Below are positions 15,919 to 23,872 of a stretch of DNA of 25,876 nt, piece by piece. The translations under genes and the position numbers were made by a program. Origin of the DNA: UBA1351 sp964627665 (GTDB taxonomy: Bacteria > Bacillota > Clostridia > Lachnospirales > Vallitaleaceae). How positions within the stretch are numbered: the first letter of the stretch is position 1; every line of letters begins with the position of its first letter. The stretch is taken from positions 1-25,876 of the forward strand of contig CAZVKG010000050.1 of the NCBI GenBank assembly GCA_964627665.1, given 5' to 3'. The notes under the pieces are model-generated. The model searched no databases. It was not told where the DNA came from and saw nothing but the letters and a program-made list of their open reading frames with translations.

Positions 15919-16854
15919 TTAGCTCTCACGCAAAATTATTTCAATACGTCGTTGAATTCCTTCAATTTTTTCATCTTCTTGACTAATTTCTTGTCGCAGT
16001 ACCGTATTGATATCTAGTATTTCGACAACAAGAAGATTCAAGGACGAAGTAAAGCTTTCAATGACTTGGTCAAACGACTTCTCTTGAAAGGCTTTTCGAA
16101 TCCATTCATCCGGCATAGATAAAAAGTGTCTCACTTCTTCATCATTGTAGAGCTTAATTCGATTCAATGCATTATGGAACTTTCGAAGTCCCCATTGAAT
16201 TTTATTAATTGTATTTTGCGCCTCATCTATATACTTATATTCTTTAATAACACTTAAGACATTACCTTCTGATGTTTTTTCCCAGAAGGCTTTTGCCTTT
16301 TCTAAGTTTTCCCTGGCAACATTAACCTCTGTAATTAGCCATTCACCTTCACTGACGACTTCACGCATGGCTATTTTTTCTTTTTCATAGTCATAGGCTT
16401 GTGTAAACATCTGGTGAAGCTCCTGTACTTTTTCCGACGTTGGTTCTTCTGTTATGGACACAATTTCTTTAAGAAGTTCTTCATATTCTTCTTCAATAGA
16501 AATATATTCTTGAAGTCGCTCATCAATATCAAAAATCGCATTTGAAATACGTTCTTTTTCACCCTTTAATTTTTCATATTGTAGCCGCGCAACATAAAGT
16601 CCCTCCTGCTCTTTGGCCAATTTCTCAACTTTTGATTCAAGCAAATCATTAACAATTGACGAAAACGTCATTTTTTCAAGTTCTTCAAAATCCTTCTCAT
16701 CCTCTAGAAGGCTCGTATAGATAAGTTCTTCTTTTGCATCCAAAATCATCTGCTGTTTTTCAAGCAATTGCCTTTTTTCTATCAAGCTTTGTCGTTGATG
16801 TCGTCCGTCATTAATACGGATAAATTTGTCTCGAATATACCTTTCATCCATCAT
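15919..16854 (-). CDS. Coiled-coil protein of unknown function, next to phoH
   Basis: The 311 residues are highly charged and almost wholly helical, with heptad-rich stretches at about 15-50, 70-130 and 165-200 and no signal peptide, membrane segment, cysteine cluster or nucleotide motif. The C-terminal third (about 215-290) is less coiled and may be a small helical bundle, ending in another charged helix. I do not recognise the family. The first two codons are both ATG; a GAGGG stretch fits the second (16851) better. It starts 25 bases after the phoH stop, so it is probably co-transcribed with phoH and thymidine kinase. A structural, scaffolding or SMC/DivIVA-like role is possible but not shown. 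Confidence 0.8.
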   Translation of the reverse strand: MMDERYIRDKFIRINDGRHQRQSLIEKRQLLEKQQMILDAKEELIYTSLLEDEKDFEELEKMTFSSIVNDLLESKVEKLAKEQEGLYVARLQYEKLKGEKERISNAIFDIDERLQEYISIEEEYEELLKEIVSITEEPTSEKVQELHQMFTQAYDYEKEKIAMREVVSEGEWLITEVNVARENLEKAKAFWEKTSEGNVLSVIKEYKYIDEAQNTINKIQWGLRKFHNALNRIKLYNDEEVRHFLSMPDEWIRKAFQEKSFDQVIESFTSSLNLLVVEILDINTVLRQEISQEDEKIEGIQRRIEIILRES

Positions 16855-16879
16855 TCTCCCTCATTCCTTCCAATACGTA

Positions 16880-18226
16880 TTACATGCCTTGCTCTGCAAT
16901 TTTGGCCAACGGACTACGCTCAACACGCTTAAGTGTTACATGTCCGGTTATATCATAGGGTTTCATCTTTTCAACCGTATAAATCAAACCATTCGACTTC
17001 GAGTCAACATAGTGATTATCAATCTGGTTATCGGATGGGTCCCCTAAAAAAACAAATTTAGATTCTTTACCTGCACGAGTTAACATGAGTTTAGCTACAT
17101 GAGGCGTAATCTCTTGCGCTTCATCAACAATCACTAATGCATTTGTAAACGTTCGACCACGCATATAGGTAAATGTCTTTGTCTCAATAATACCCCGTTG
17201 GCGATACTGTTCAATAAATGACTCCACTGCAAAACTCCGTTCCATGGATATGCCATCTTTTGAGGTTTCTTTGATATCTGTCAAGTTCTCTATGGCATCA
17301 TAAAAACTTCCCATCCAAGGACGTAGTTTTTCTCGTTCATCTCCCGGAAGATATCCGATATCATTACCGGCAGCAACCACCGGTCGTACAAAAACAATTT
17401 TACGGTACTTATTGTTTTCGATGACATTTTGAAGTGCTGTTGCTGTAGCTAAAATTGTCTTACCTGATCCGGCCCCTCCTGTCAAACTCAAGAAATGAAT
17501 ATCCGGATCCATCAACAATTCAAATGCCATTTTTTGCTCACGATTGAGCGGTGTAAGTCCCCATGCCTTTTCATTGCTATATTTGAGGGGCACAAGCTTT
17601 TGTCCATTATATCGAGCAAGTACTTCATGTCCTGTTTTATTGGTACTTTTTATATGCAAGAATTCATTCGGATAAACATGTCCCTCTAATTCTTCGGGTA
17701 ACTCTAATCCTTCAGAATAGATTTGATCGATCTCTTCAGAGATCATCTCATAGTCGCGATATCCTTTATAAATATCCTCCGTCATGATTTTATCATTCTG
17801 ATAATCTTGAACCTCAACCCCTAAACTTTTGGCTTTGATACTCATGTAGAGATCTTTTGTGACTAGTATTGTAGGTATACTCTCAGCAAGTTGAAGATTT
17901 TTTGTAACGGCAATGATTTTTGTATCATTTTTTTGAACATCGATTCCATTAGGAAAGCCCGAGGTATCTAAATGGTTAAGTTCTACACGTAGTGTACCAC
18001 CGGTATCTAAGGGAATGCCTTTTTGAATATCTCCTTGCTTCATTAAAGCCTGTAATTCTTTGGCGACTTTTCTTGCTGAAAAACCAACAACCCCTTCCCG
18101 TGTCTTTAGATTATCTAATTCCTCAATAGCCAAAATAGGTATAATAACATTATTATCTTCAAAGCTATGTAGAAAATTCGGGTCGTGAATCATTACATTG
18201 GTATCAATGACATAGTTTTTAATCAT
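16880..18226 (-). CDS. PIN-PhoH family ATPase (YlaK-like)
   Basis: The 448 residues have an N-terminal PIN nuclease domain with the acidic residues in place: VIDTNV (D8), AIEELDNL (E35/E36), DTKIIAVT (D101) and LVTKD (D125). The PhoH ATPase domain begins at about 225: Walker A GGAGSGKT (250-257), VIVDEAQEIT (Walker B, 365-374), FLGDPSDNQID and a C-terminal arginine-finger-like VERSPLAKIAEQGM. PIN-PhoH proteins are ATP-driven RNA unwinding/ribonuclease enzymes, known from mycobacterial PhoH2. AGGAGG precedes the ATG. It follows thymidine kinase by 31 bases and precedes the coiled-coil gene by 25, within one minus-strand operon. The name phoH is historical and does not imply control by phosphate here. 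Confidence 0.93.
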   Translation of the reverse strand: MIKNYVIDTNVMIHDPNFLHSFEDNNVIIPILAIEELDNLKTREGVVGFSARKVAKELQALMKQGDIQKGIPLDTGGTLRVELNHLDTSGFPNGIDVQKNDTKIIAVTKNLQLAESIPTILVTKDLYMSIKAKSLGVEVQDYQNDKIMTEDIYKGYRDYEMISEEIDQIYSEGLELPEELEGHVYPNEFLHIKSTNKTGHEVLARYNGQKLVPLKYSNEKAWGLTPLNREQKMAFELLMDPDIHFLSLTGGAGSGKTILATATALQNVIENNKYRKIVFVRPVVAAGNDIGYLPGDEREKLRPWMGSFYDAIENLTDIKETSKDGISMERSFAVESFIEQYRQRGIIETKTFTYMRGRTFTNALVIVDEAQEITPHVAKLMLTRAGKESKFVFLGDPSDNQIDNHYVDSKSNGLIYTVEKMKPYDITGHVTLKRVERSPLAKIAEQGM

Positions 18227-18257
18227 AAGTCATTCCTCCTTAGTAGAAAGTATTCAG

Positions 18258-18833
18258 TTAAATTAGGGGATGTGCAAAATGTTTGTAGCAGACCGGGAGG
18301 TACTTTTCCAATCCGCCTATATCAATAGGATTACCTTCATAAACCGGCTTCCCATCAACAAGCTTTAAATTATGTGTTGCTTTGCTATTACAATACCAAC
18401 AGACCGTTTTGATTTCTTCAAGTTTATCGGCTAGGGCTAGGAGTTGCTTGGAAGCTTCGAATAATTCCAAAGTATAGCTCACACGTAACCCATAACAGAT
18501 GACCGGAGTATTGTATATTAAAGTTATCTCTCGAAGTTGATTCACATGCTCTTTGGTCATCATTTGAACTTCATCCACTAAGACACAATCTATTTTTTCA
18601 TGTTGTTTCATATGTTTTTGAAAAACTTCTAATACATTGCTTGTATCCTGAATCATCTCGGCTTCCATTTTAAATCCGGCACGTGTTGAAATATAGCCGT
18701 CACTACGTGTATCCATACCGGGAATCATTAACAAGACTTTTTTTCCTTGGGTTTCATAATTATGTGCTGTTGCAATTAAATTTAATGATTTTGCCGAAAA
18801 AACTGTTCCGTACTTAAAAAATAATTTTGCCAT
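18258..18833 (-). CDS. tdk: Thymidine kinase with an Ala-substituted P-loop
   Basis: It phosphorylates thymidine to dTMP in pyrimidine salvage. The 191 residues follow the E. coli Tdk form: MAKLFFKYGT..., LVDEVQMM (D87, E88 as catalytic base), CYGLRVSY for base binding, zinc ligands C145, C148, C182 and probably H185 (VCYKHF), and the lasso region NPIDIGGLEKY. The P-loop reads GTVFSAKS at 9-16, where Ala14 replaces the last Gly of GxxxxGKS. The lysine and serine remain, so the site may still bind ATP, but this is unusual. A good ribosome site (AAGGAAGG) and a promoter lie upstream. Despite the substitution every other feature is intact, so it is not an obvious pseudogene. Confidence 0.9.
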   Translation of the reverse strand: MAKLFFKYGTVFSAKSLNLIATAHNYETQGKKVLLMIPGMDTRSDGYISTRAGFKMEAEMIQDTSNVLEVFQKHMKQHEKIDCVLVDEVQMMTKEHVNQLREITLIYNTPVICYGLRVSYTLELFEASKQLLALADKLEEIKTVCWYCNSKATHNLKLVDGKPVYEGNPIDIGGLEKYLPVCYKHFAHPLI

Positions 18834-18855
18834 CGTGGACCTTCCTTATATTCTA

Positions 18856-18884
18856 ATTATACTCTAATTTACGTATTTTTTAAA
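18856..18884 (-). promoter_or_regulatory. Promoter of tdk and following genes
   Basis: TTTAAA (18879-18884), 17 bases, then a perfect TATAAT (18856-18861) on the minus strand, 23 bases before the tdk ATG. It lies in the 66-base gap after the helD stop. Confidence 0.55.
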
Positions 18885-18899
18885 TGATTTTTCTGTAAA

Positions 18900-21116
18900 C
18901 TATGATGTTTTTCGTTGAATTACTGATAATTCATGAAGAGCACGGGTACAAACAGTGTAGTAGAGTCGTTGCTCTCTTTTTTCTTGGTAGTGGTATTTGT
19001 CATCGGTCATGACGTAAACACAGTCAAACTCTAAGCCTTTTGCCAAATAACTGGGAATAATAATTGTACCTTTTTTGTAAAATTGATCTTCGTTGTCTAA
19101 TAGACCAATCTCATCATAATCTTGCATCATGTCGTATAACTCACGTGCGTGGGCTTTGGTCTTGGCAATAATGGCAATAGATCGATACCCATCTGCTTGA
19201 TTAGCTTTTATCCCTTTTATTAAATATTCTCGTTGCTCATCAAGTGACTGTAATGTTGTTTGAGCAGGCTCTTTACCTTCTCGAAGGGCATTTTCCGCGT
19301 CCTTCACGCCTAAAATCTGATTACAAAAATCGCTGATTTGTTTGGTCGAGCGATATGTTTTTTCTAATCGAATATGCTTTGGCTCACTTCCAAGAAAATC
19401 TTCAATATCTCCGCTAACTTTTGAGGACATATATGGATGTATGCTTTGATTTGGATCTCCTAACAAAGTGTATTTTGCATGTCCATAAATAAGCTTTATA
19501 ATTTGATAGTGCAACAAAGTATAGTCTTGAGCTTCATCAATAAAGACATATTTTACCTTATGGACTTCCTTGATTCGGTCTAAGCGCCCTTTCATATAGA
19601 GCAGTCCCAGCGCATCTTCAAAATATAAGTCTCTGCCTATCGTCATAATATTTTGTGACTGTAAAAAATCATTATATAGGTCTAGTAAATCTAATGAAGT
19701 CATTCTACGGATCTGTTGCGTAATCGGCTTAAACTTTTGCTTTAAATACATAATTTTTTTCTTTTTTATCTCACGTTTGTTGTAATACTCATCACCATTT
19801 AAAAGTTCTTGTTCATAACGATAGGAAACCGCTTGACGCACTGTTTGAAGCTTTGCCATTAAACGATTTCTCACCTGAAGTAGTCTTGACGAACACTTGA
19901 TAACACCTGCGCAATCATTATATGCTTCCCGAATTTCTTCCGCTGATAAAATCACTTGGTTTTCATAATAAATATCTTCAAAAAAGTCATCTTGGGCTTC
20001 TATTTTATCGATAAATGCATTCAAAGCATTAATGAATTCTCCCGATGATTTTTGTTTCAACTCCAAAATACGACGGTCTGTTTCGTGATTTACCTCCGGT
20101 GATAGTAGATATTCCATTTGCTCATAATATGACTCAATGGAATGCCACTTTGAAATCAAAATCGGCTGTTCAAACTCGCCTTCTATCTGAAGTTCTTCAG
20201 TTACCGGATTGGTTCGTCCAAGATTATCTTGAATATAGTCACTAAAGGTTATCGTATCTGCATTCGTCTCACCTAGTTCCGGAAGGACATGGGAAATATA
20301 GTCACTAAAAATATCGTTGGGGGTAAAAATCAGTATGTCCGATGCGATAATTTTATCCCGGTTTTTATATAGTAAATAGGCAATACGATGAAGGGCTATG
20401 GATGTTTTTCCACTTCCCGCAGCCCCGCTTACGACAAGGACATCTGCTGACTCATCCCGAATAACCGCATTTTGCTCTTTTTGAATGGTAGTAATAATGG
20501 TCTTCATCTTATCATCAGTACTTTTTGCAAGCGCCTCTTTGAGCATATCATCCATAATATTAATGCTCGAGTCAAACATATACTGAATATGATCTTGTAC
20601 AATTTTAAAATGGCGTTTGTTCAGAATTTTTCCATGAATGGTCCCGGAAGGGGCTTCGTAGGAAACCTTTCCTTCTTCATAATCATAAAAAAGACTACAT
20701 ATAGGTGCTCTCCAATCATAGATAAGAAATTCATACTTGTTCTTATCCACTAATGAGGCCGCTCCAATGTAGATCTCTTCTTCCTCAAATCCATCTTCTA
20801 TAAAATTAATCTTTGCAAAGTACGCCGACTTTTGGAGGTTTTCCAACTGTCGACGTCGTTGCATTTGATAATCCATTGCATTTTCAATGTTTTGCCCCAT
20901 GGTCTGGTATTGATGTAGAACCGCTGCGCCTTCTAGGTCAACTGTTGATTCTGTCTCAAATTTAAACTCGGACAACATATTTTTATTAATCTCTTTTAAG
21001 GATTCTTTTTGTTCAATGACTTTATCCTCAGTGACTTGTATCTCTTCTTGAATCTGCTTAAGAACATATTGAAGCCTTTGTTCTTCTTGTTCTCGATCTT
21101 TTGTTTCAATATTCAT
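18900..21116 (-). CDS. helD: HelD-type UvrD/Rep-family ATPase (RNA polymerase recycling factor)
   Basis: The 738 residues are close to B. subtilis HelD (774). A long N-terminal charged coiled coil (about 1-95) corresponds to the arm that enters the RNA polymerase channel, followed by a region with YDWRAPICSLFYDYE (132-146), a HelD signature. SF1 helicase motifs follow: Walker A GAAGSGKTSIALHR (231-244), FIDEAQDYTLLH, LLGDPNQSIHP, EKTYRSTKQI, IPSYLAKGLEFDCVYV and YYTVCTRALHE. HelD uses ATP to strip stalled or post-termination RNA polymerase from DNA and help recycle it. The start is the ATG at 21116 with GGAGG 5 bases upstream; a TTG-started extension of six codons runs over that ribosome site and is rejected. 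Gene order with tdk and phoH suggests a read-through operon. Confidence 0.92.
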   Translation of the reverse strand: MNIETKDREQEEQRLQYVLKQIQEEIQVTEDKVIEQKESLKEINKNMLSEFKFETESTVDLEGAAVLHQYQTMGQNIENAMDYQMQRRRQLENLQKSAYFAKINFIEDGFEEEEIYIGAASLVDKNKYEFLIYDWRAPICSLFYDYEEGKVSYEAPSGTIHGKILNKRHFKIVQDHIQYMFDSSINIMDDMLKEALAKSTDDKMKTIITTIQKEQNAVIRDESADVLVVSGAAGSGKTSIALHRIAYLLYKNRDKIIASDILIFTPNDIFSDYISHVLPELGETNADTITFSDYIQDNLGRTNPVTEELQIEGEFEQPILISKWHSIESYYEQMEYLLSPEVNHETDRRILELKQKSSGEFINALNAFIDKIEAQDDFFEDIYYENQVILSAEEIREAYNDCAGVIKCSSRLLQVRNRLMAKLQTVRQAVSYRYEQELLNGDEYYNKREIKKKKIMYLKQKFKPITQQIRRMTSLDLLDLYNDFLQSQNIMTIGRDLYFEDALGLLYMKGRLDRIKEVHKVKYVFIDEAQDYTLLHYQIIKLIYGHAKYTLLGDPNQSIHPYMSSKVSGDIEDFLGSEPKHIRLEKTYRSTKQISDFCNQILGVKDAENALREGKEPAQTTLQSLDEQREYLIKGIKANQADGYRSIAIIAKTKAHARELYDMMQDYDEIGLLDNEDQFYKKGTIIIPSYLAKGLEFDCVYVMTDDKYHYQEKREQRLYYTVCTRALHELSVIQRKTS

Positions 21117-21162
21117 AGAATCCTCCGGTTGCAACCTAATACGTTAATATGGTTCTGCTTAT

Positions 21163-22167
21163 TTAATCTTGCATAAAATAGACGCCATCAACAACTTTGT
21201 AGATGGGTTTACCTTTAAATGGTCTCGTATTAAAAAATATACATGTGTCGACTGAATTTTGTCCTCGCAGTGTATATTTCACTGCTTTTACTGCTTTTTC
21301 GTTTGGTTTTGTATCATCAAAGTTTGCTTTATGGGCCGGCGGAAATTGCACTGCCCAATCTGTGTTAAAAATGACTCCATCAACGGAACTTCCAAACGAA
21401 GAATGTGACATACGATTCATAATAACGCTGGCTACACCATGATGTACTTCATAGCTTGTATCTCCAGATTCTCGCATAACAAGTTTAGCAAAATTCTGCA
21501 ATTCTTCATATGTATAGAATCGATCATCAATATATTTCGTATCCACCTTCAATGTAGGATGTATCAATCCAACAGTATAATAAGTCTGATCCCAAATTAC
21601 TTCAAATCCTAAGAGTTCACTAATAAAGTTTAACGGCACCATCATTCTCTCATCAACCAAGACTGTCGGCGTTTGAAGATTTTGCACTTGTCCGTTAACA
21701 ATAACTTCTGACTCATTCAGCAAAAATTGCATTGTATATCCATATCCCGTAACTGATGCTACATAGTTTTCATCATCCCATACAACTTCCGAGAGTCCAA
21801 ACGCTTCAACAACTGAACGCAGTGGAACATAGGTTTTATCCATATAGATAAATGCATCCACATCTGTTTTTAAGTATCCATTTTGAATCAAAATATCAAT
21901 GGGCATATGCCCTTCATCTGTGGCTTCTTCTAGTTCAATCAAGTAGGTCTCCAAAAGCTCTGGCGTCCCGGCAAATGCCGGCGCTTCACTTACATCCTCT
22001 TCTTCCTCCACTTCGTCAGTTTCAGCAATCTCTATGTCTTCTTCGTTAATGTCTTCTTCTATAATGGTCTCGTCTACAGGTTCTTGACTTGTTTCTTGTC
22101 CGTTAATAATAGTCATTGATAAAATCATGATGAATACAGTTAGAAATATTTTTCTTACCTTTTTCAT
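21163..22167 (-). CDS. Secreted cell-wall hydrolase: copper-amine-oxidase-N domain plus SleB-like domain
   Basis: The 334 residues start with a signal peptide (MKKVRKIFLTVFIMILSM, likely cut near residue 23), then an acidic low-complexity linker (about 24-65, mostly Glu/Asp). A copper-amine-oxidase N-terminal-like repeat module (about 100-200) shows two beta units, TYVPLRSVVEAFG and RMMVPLNFISELLGFEVIW, a wall- or protein-binding domain common in clostridia. The C-terminal part (about 215-334) resembles the SleB/hydrolase_2 fold: FAKLVMRESGD with the likely catalytic Glu, HGVASVIMNRM, then QFPPAHKANFDD. It probably cleaves peptidoglycan outside the cell; a spore-germination role is possible but SleB itself has another N terminus. 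AAAGGA precedes the ATG and a promoter lies upstream. Confidence 0.85.
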   Translation of the reverse strand: MKKVRKIFLTVFIMILSMTIINGQETSQEPVDETIIEEDINEEDIEIAETDEVEEEEDVSEAPAFAGTPELLETYLIELEEATDEGHMPIDILIQNGYLKTDVDAFIYMDKTYVPLRSVVEAFGLSEVVWDDENYVASVTGYGYTMQFLLNESEVIVNGQVQNLQTPTVLVDERMMVPLNFISELLGFEVIWDQTYYTVGLIHPTLKVDTKYIDDRFYTYEELQNFAKLVMRESGDTSYEVHHGVASVIMNRMSHSSFGSSVDGVIFNTDWAVQFPPAHKANFDDTKPNEKAVKAVKYTLRGQNSVDTCIFFNTRPFKGKPIYKVVDGVYFMQD

Positions 22168-22221
22168 ATTTTCATCCTTTCTGAACTTTGTTCTTTAGGC
22201 TTTCTTAAAAACCATCTTAAT

Positions 22222-22251
22222 ATTATACATCAAAACTACTATAGATAGCAA
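22222..22251 (-). promoter_or_regulatory. Promoter of the secreted hydrolase gene
   Basis: TTGCTA (22246-22251), 18 bases, and a perfect TATAAT (22222-22227) on the minus strand, about 55 bases before the ATG. The divergent glycosyltransferase promoter starts 20 bases away. Confidence 0.6.
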
Positions 22252-22270
22252 CTCCTGTATCATTCTTCAA

Positions 22271-22300
22271 TTGCCTAAGGCTTAAAAGCTGTGTTATGAT
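22271..22300 (+). promoter_or_regulatory. Promoter of the DUF3524 glycosyltransferase gene
   Basis: TTGCCT (22271-22276) and TATGAT (22295-22300) with an 18-base spacer. The expected leader is short, about 19 bases, and holds GGAGG just before the ATG. Confidence 0.55.
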
Positions 22301-22325
22301 AAGGAAAAAGTTTGTCGGAGGCATT

Positions 22326-23423
22326 ATGAATATTCTATACATTGAGCCTTTTTTTGGTGGCTCGCACAAGGCATGGTATGAACAACTCAAAAAATACTCA
22401 CAACATCACTTTGATGTTTTGTCAATGGACGCTAGGTTTTGGAAATGGAGAATGTATGGTGGGGCTGTCACTTTAGCTGAAAACTTTTTAGCTTACACAA
22501 AGCCTGTCGATTTAATCCTCGTCTCAGACATGTTAGACTTGACGACTTTCCTCGCCTTATGTCGACATAAAATAACCGTTCCGATCGGTATGTATTATCA
22601 TGAAAATCAGTTTGCCTATCCTTGGCAAGATAAGAGCGATGACAAAAAACAAGGACGGGATTTAAACTATGGCATGATGAACTACCTCTCAGCACTAGCT
22701 GCGGACTTTATTTTGTTCAACTCAGCCTACAATCAGGATTCCTTTTTTGAGGGTATAAAAGAAGCTCTAAATAAAATGCCGGATTATCCACATAATACAC
22801 TAGCTGGGCTTAAGGCAAAATCCGACATTTTACCTGTAGGCATACAGGTCCCAAGACCTATGCCTCCCGCATTACCATCGAAGCAAAAGTTGACAAAATC
22901 TCCTCTTATTTTGTGGAACCACCGATTAGAATATGATAAAAACCCAGATGGATTTTTTGATCTCCTCTTACGTCTAAAAGCTGACGGTCATGATTTTGGC
23001 CTCGCTTTTTTAGGTGAATCCAATGAAAAATCCAGGAAAAAATATGCCCATAAACTTGAGGCATTGTCTGATCATATCGTCGTCCAAGGACACCTCACTT
23101 ATGATGAATATCTTGGTTGGCTTGCTTTATCCGATCTTTTACCCGTAACTTCGATTCATGACTTTTTCGGTATTAGCGTCATGGAGGCCATTGCTTACGG
23201 GGTAAAACCACTCCTTCCCAAACGTCTCAGCTATCCGGACCTATATGATGACAAAAAAAATCCTTCGCTCTTTTACAGGACAGCGGAAGAATTATATGAA
23301 AAAATGGTCGATGCCATTATCCACATCAATGCTATACGTGAGGAAAGTTATGCACATTTAACGGAGAGGTACTGGTGGACAAGTGTGGGGAAGGAATATG
23401 ATGCATATTTTAATCGACTATAG
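22326..23423 (+). CDS. DUF3524/GTDC1-type glycosyltransferase, predicted tRNA-queuosine mannosyltransferase
   Basis: The 365 residues have the N-terminal DUF3524 domain (about 1-170) with the family opening MNILYIEPFFGGSHKAWYE, then LSMDARFWKWRMYGGA, YYHENQFAYPW and FNSAYNQDSF. A GT4-like C-terminal Rossmann domain follows: LILWNHRLEYDKNPDGFF, FLGES, VVQGHL and the donor-binding HDFFGISVMEAIAYG. Animal GTDC1 is QTMAN, which adds mannose to queuosine at position 34 of tRNA-Asp. A bacterial homologue is expected to act on Q-tRNA, but substrate and sugar are inferred. The start is the ATG at 22326 with GGAGG at 4 bases; ten further in-frame codons upstream lack a ribosome site and cover the promoter. 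Its stop codon is the first three bases of a repeat unit. No queuosine genes are in the window. Confidence 0.85.
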   Translation: MNILYIEPFFGGSHKAWYEQLKKYSQHHFDVLSMDARFWKWRMYGGAVTLAENFLAYTKPVDLILVSDMLDLTTFLALCRHKITVPIGMYYHENQFAYPWQDKSDDKKQGRDLNYGMMNYLSALAADFILFNSAYNQDSFFEGIKEALNKMPDYPHNTLAGLKAKSDILPVGIQVPRPMPPALPSKQKLTKSPLILWNHRLEYDKNPDGFFDLLLRLKADGHDFGLAFLGESNEKSRKKYAHKLEALSDHIVVQGHLTYDEYLGWLALSDLLPVTSIHDFFGISVMEAIAYGVKPLLPKRLSYPDLYDDKKNPSLFYRTAEELYEKMVDAIIHINAIREESYAHLTERYWWTSVGKEYDAYFNRL

Positions 23424-23570
23424 AATATCGGTTTGTATGTATCAGCATAAAGTGCCTGGGTATTAAAAAGTTCTCCCTTTCATCATATCGTGTGGTTCTA
23501 ACGTTCGCGAAAGGTTGCGGTGAAAAGGATTCCTAACCGCTTCGCTTAAGCGGAATCCTTTTCATCCGTT
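23421..23570 (+). repeat. Truncated first copy of a palindromic repeat, beginning at a stop codon
   Basis: This 150-base unit is repeated from 23571 with about 90% identity and one 4-base indel (shared parts: TAGAATATC, TGTATGTATCAGCAT, AGTGCCTGGGTATTAAAAAG, GTGTGGTTCTAACGTTCGCG, CCGCTTCGCTTAAGCGG). Its first three bases TAG are the stop codon of the glycosyltransferase gene. It holds the left arm and hairpin centre of the element at 23595-23785 but lacks the right arm, ending in TCATCCGTT before the second copy starts. This looks like a tandem duplication of an element's left half together with about 25 flanking bases. Confidence 0.9.
23522..23563. terminator. Hairpin in the first repeat copy, likely terminator of the glycosyltransferase gene
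   Basis: GAAAAGGATTCC (23522-23533) and its exact complement (23552-23563) form a 12-bp stem; inside, CCGCTT and AAGCGG offer an alternative shorter stem. The downstream arm ends in CCTTTTC, a short T-run, about 100 bases past the stop codon. No other terminator is visible for that gene, so the repeat may have taken over this job. Confidence 0.5.
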
Positions 23571-23594
23571 TAGAATATCTGTATGTATCAGCAT

Positions 23595-23785
23595 GAAGTG
23601 CCTGGGTATTAAAAAGCTCTCTCTTTCATCCTATCGTGTGGTTCTAACGTTCGCGAAAGGCTGCGGTGAAACGGATTCCTAACCGCTTCGCTTAAGCGGA
23701 ATCCTTTTCTTTCACCGCAGCCTTTCGCGAACGAAGAACCTCTACGATTGATGACAAAGTTCATTTTTTAATACCCAGGCACTTC
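23595..23785. mobile_element. MITE-like palindromic element with 21-bp terminal inverted repeats
   Basis: The ends 23595-23615 (starting GAAGTGCCTGGGTATT) and 23765-23785 are perfect 21-bp inverted repeats. Inside, 23648-23671 and 23710-23733 are perfect 24-bp inverted arms (core CGCGAAAGGCTGCGG), GGTTCT/AGAACC (23640-23645, 23735-23740) extend them, and GGATT/AATCC plus CCGCTT/AAGCGG form the centre. The 191-base unit can thus fold into one long cruciform and has no coding capacity. The layout fits a small non-autonomous element mobilised in trans; no clear target duplication is seen. GC content is visibly higher than in the flanks. The family is not recognised. Confidence 0.8.
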
Positions 23786-23872
23786 ACTTCTATTCTTATT
23801 CAAGCGATATTTAAATGATAAAAAAATATTTACTATGGTTCTAATTCTTTTTAAATATTCTTCTTTGGTCAT
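23768..23872 (-). pseudogene. 34-codon ORF coupled to the fragment upstream and cut by the repeat
   Basis: Its ATG overlaps the stop codon of the preceding fragment as ATGA (23869-23872), the usual sign of translational coupling. The reading frame (MTKEEYLKRIRTIVNIF...) runs into the terminal repeat, whose bases encode the last residues (EVPGY) and supply the stop. The most economical view is that a second gene of an old operon was truncated when the repeat inserted. The remaining peptide is too short to assign. It could also be a chance frame. Confidence 0.35.

Noticed and set aside
23421..23785. Possible CRISPR array from repeated segments
   Set aside because: Only two long units of about 150 bases with homologous, not unique, intervening sequence; the structure is a tandem duplication of a palindromic element.
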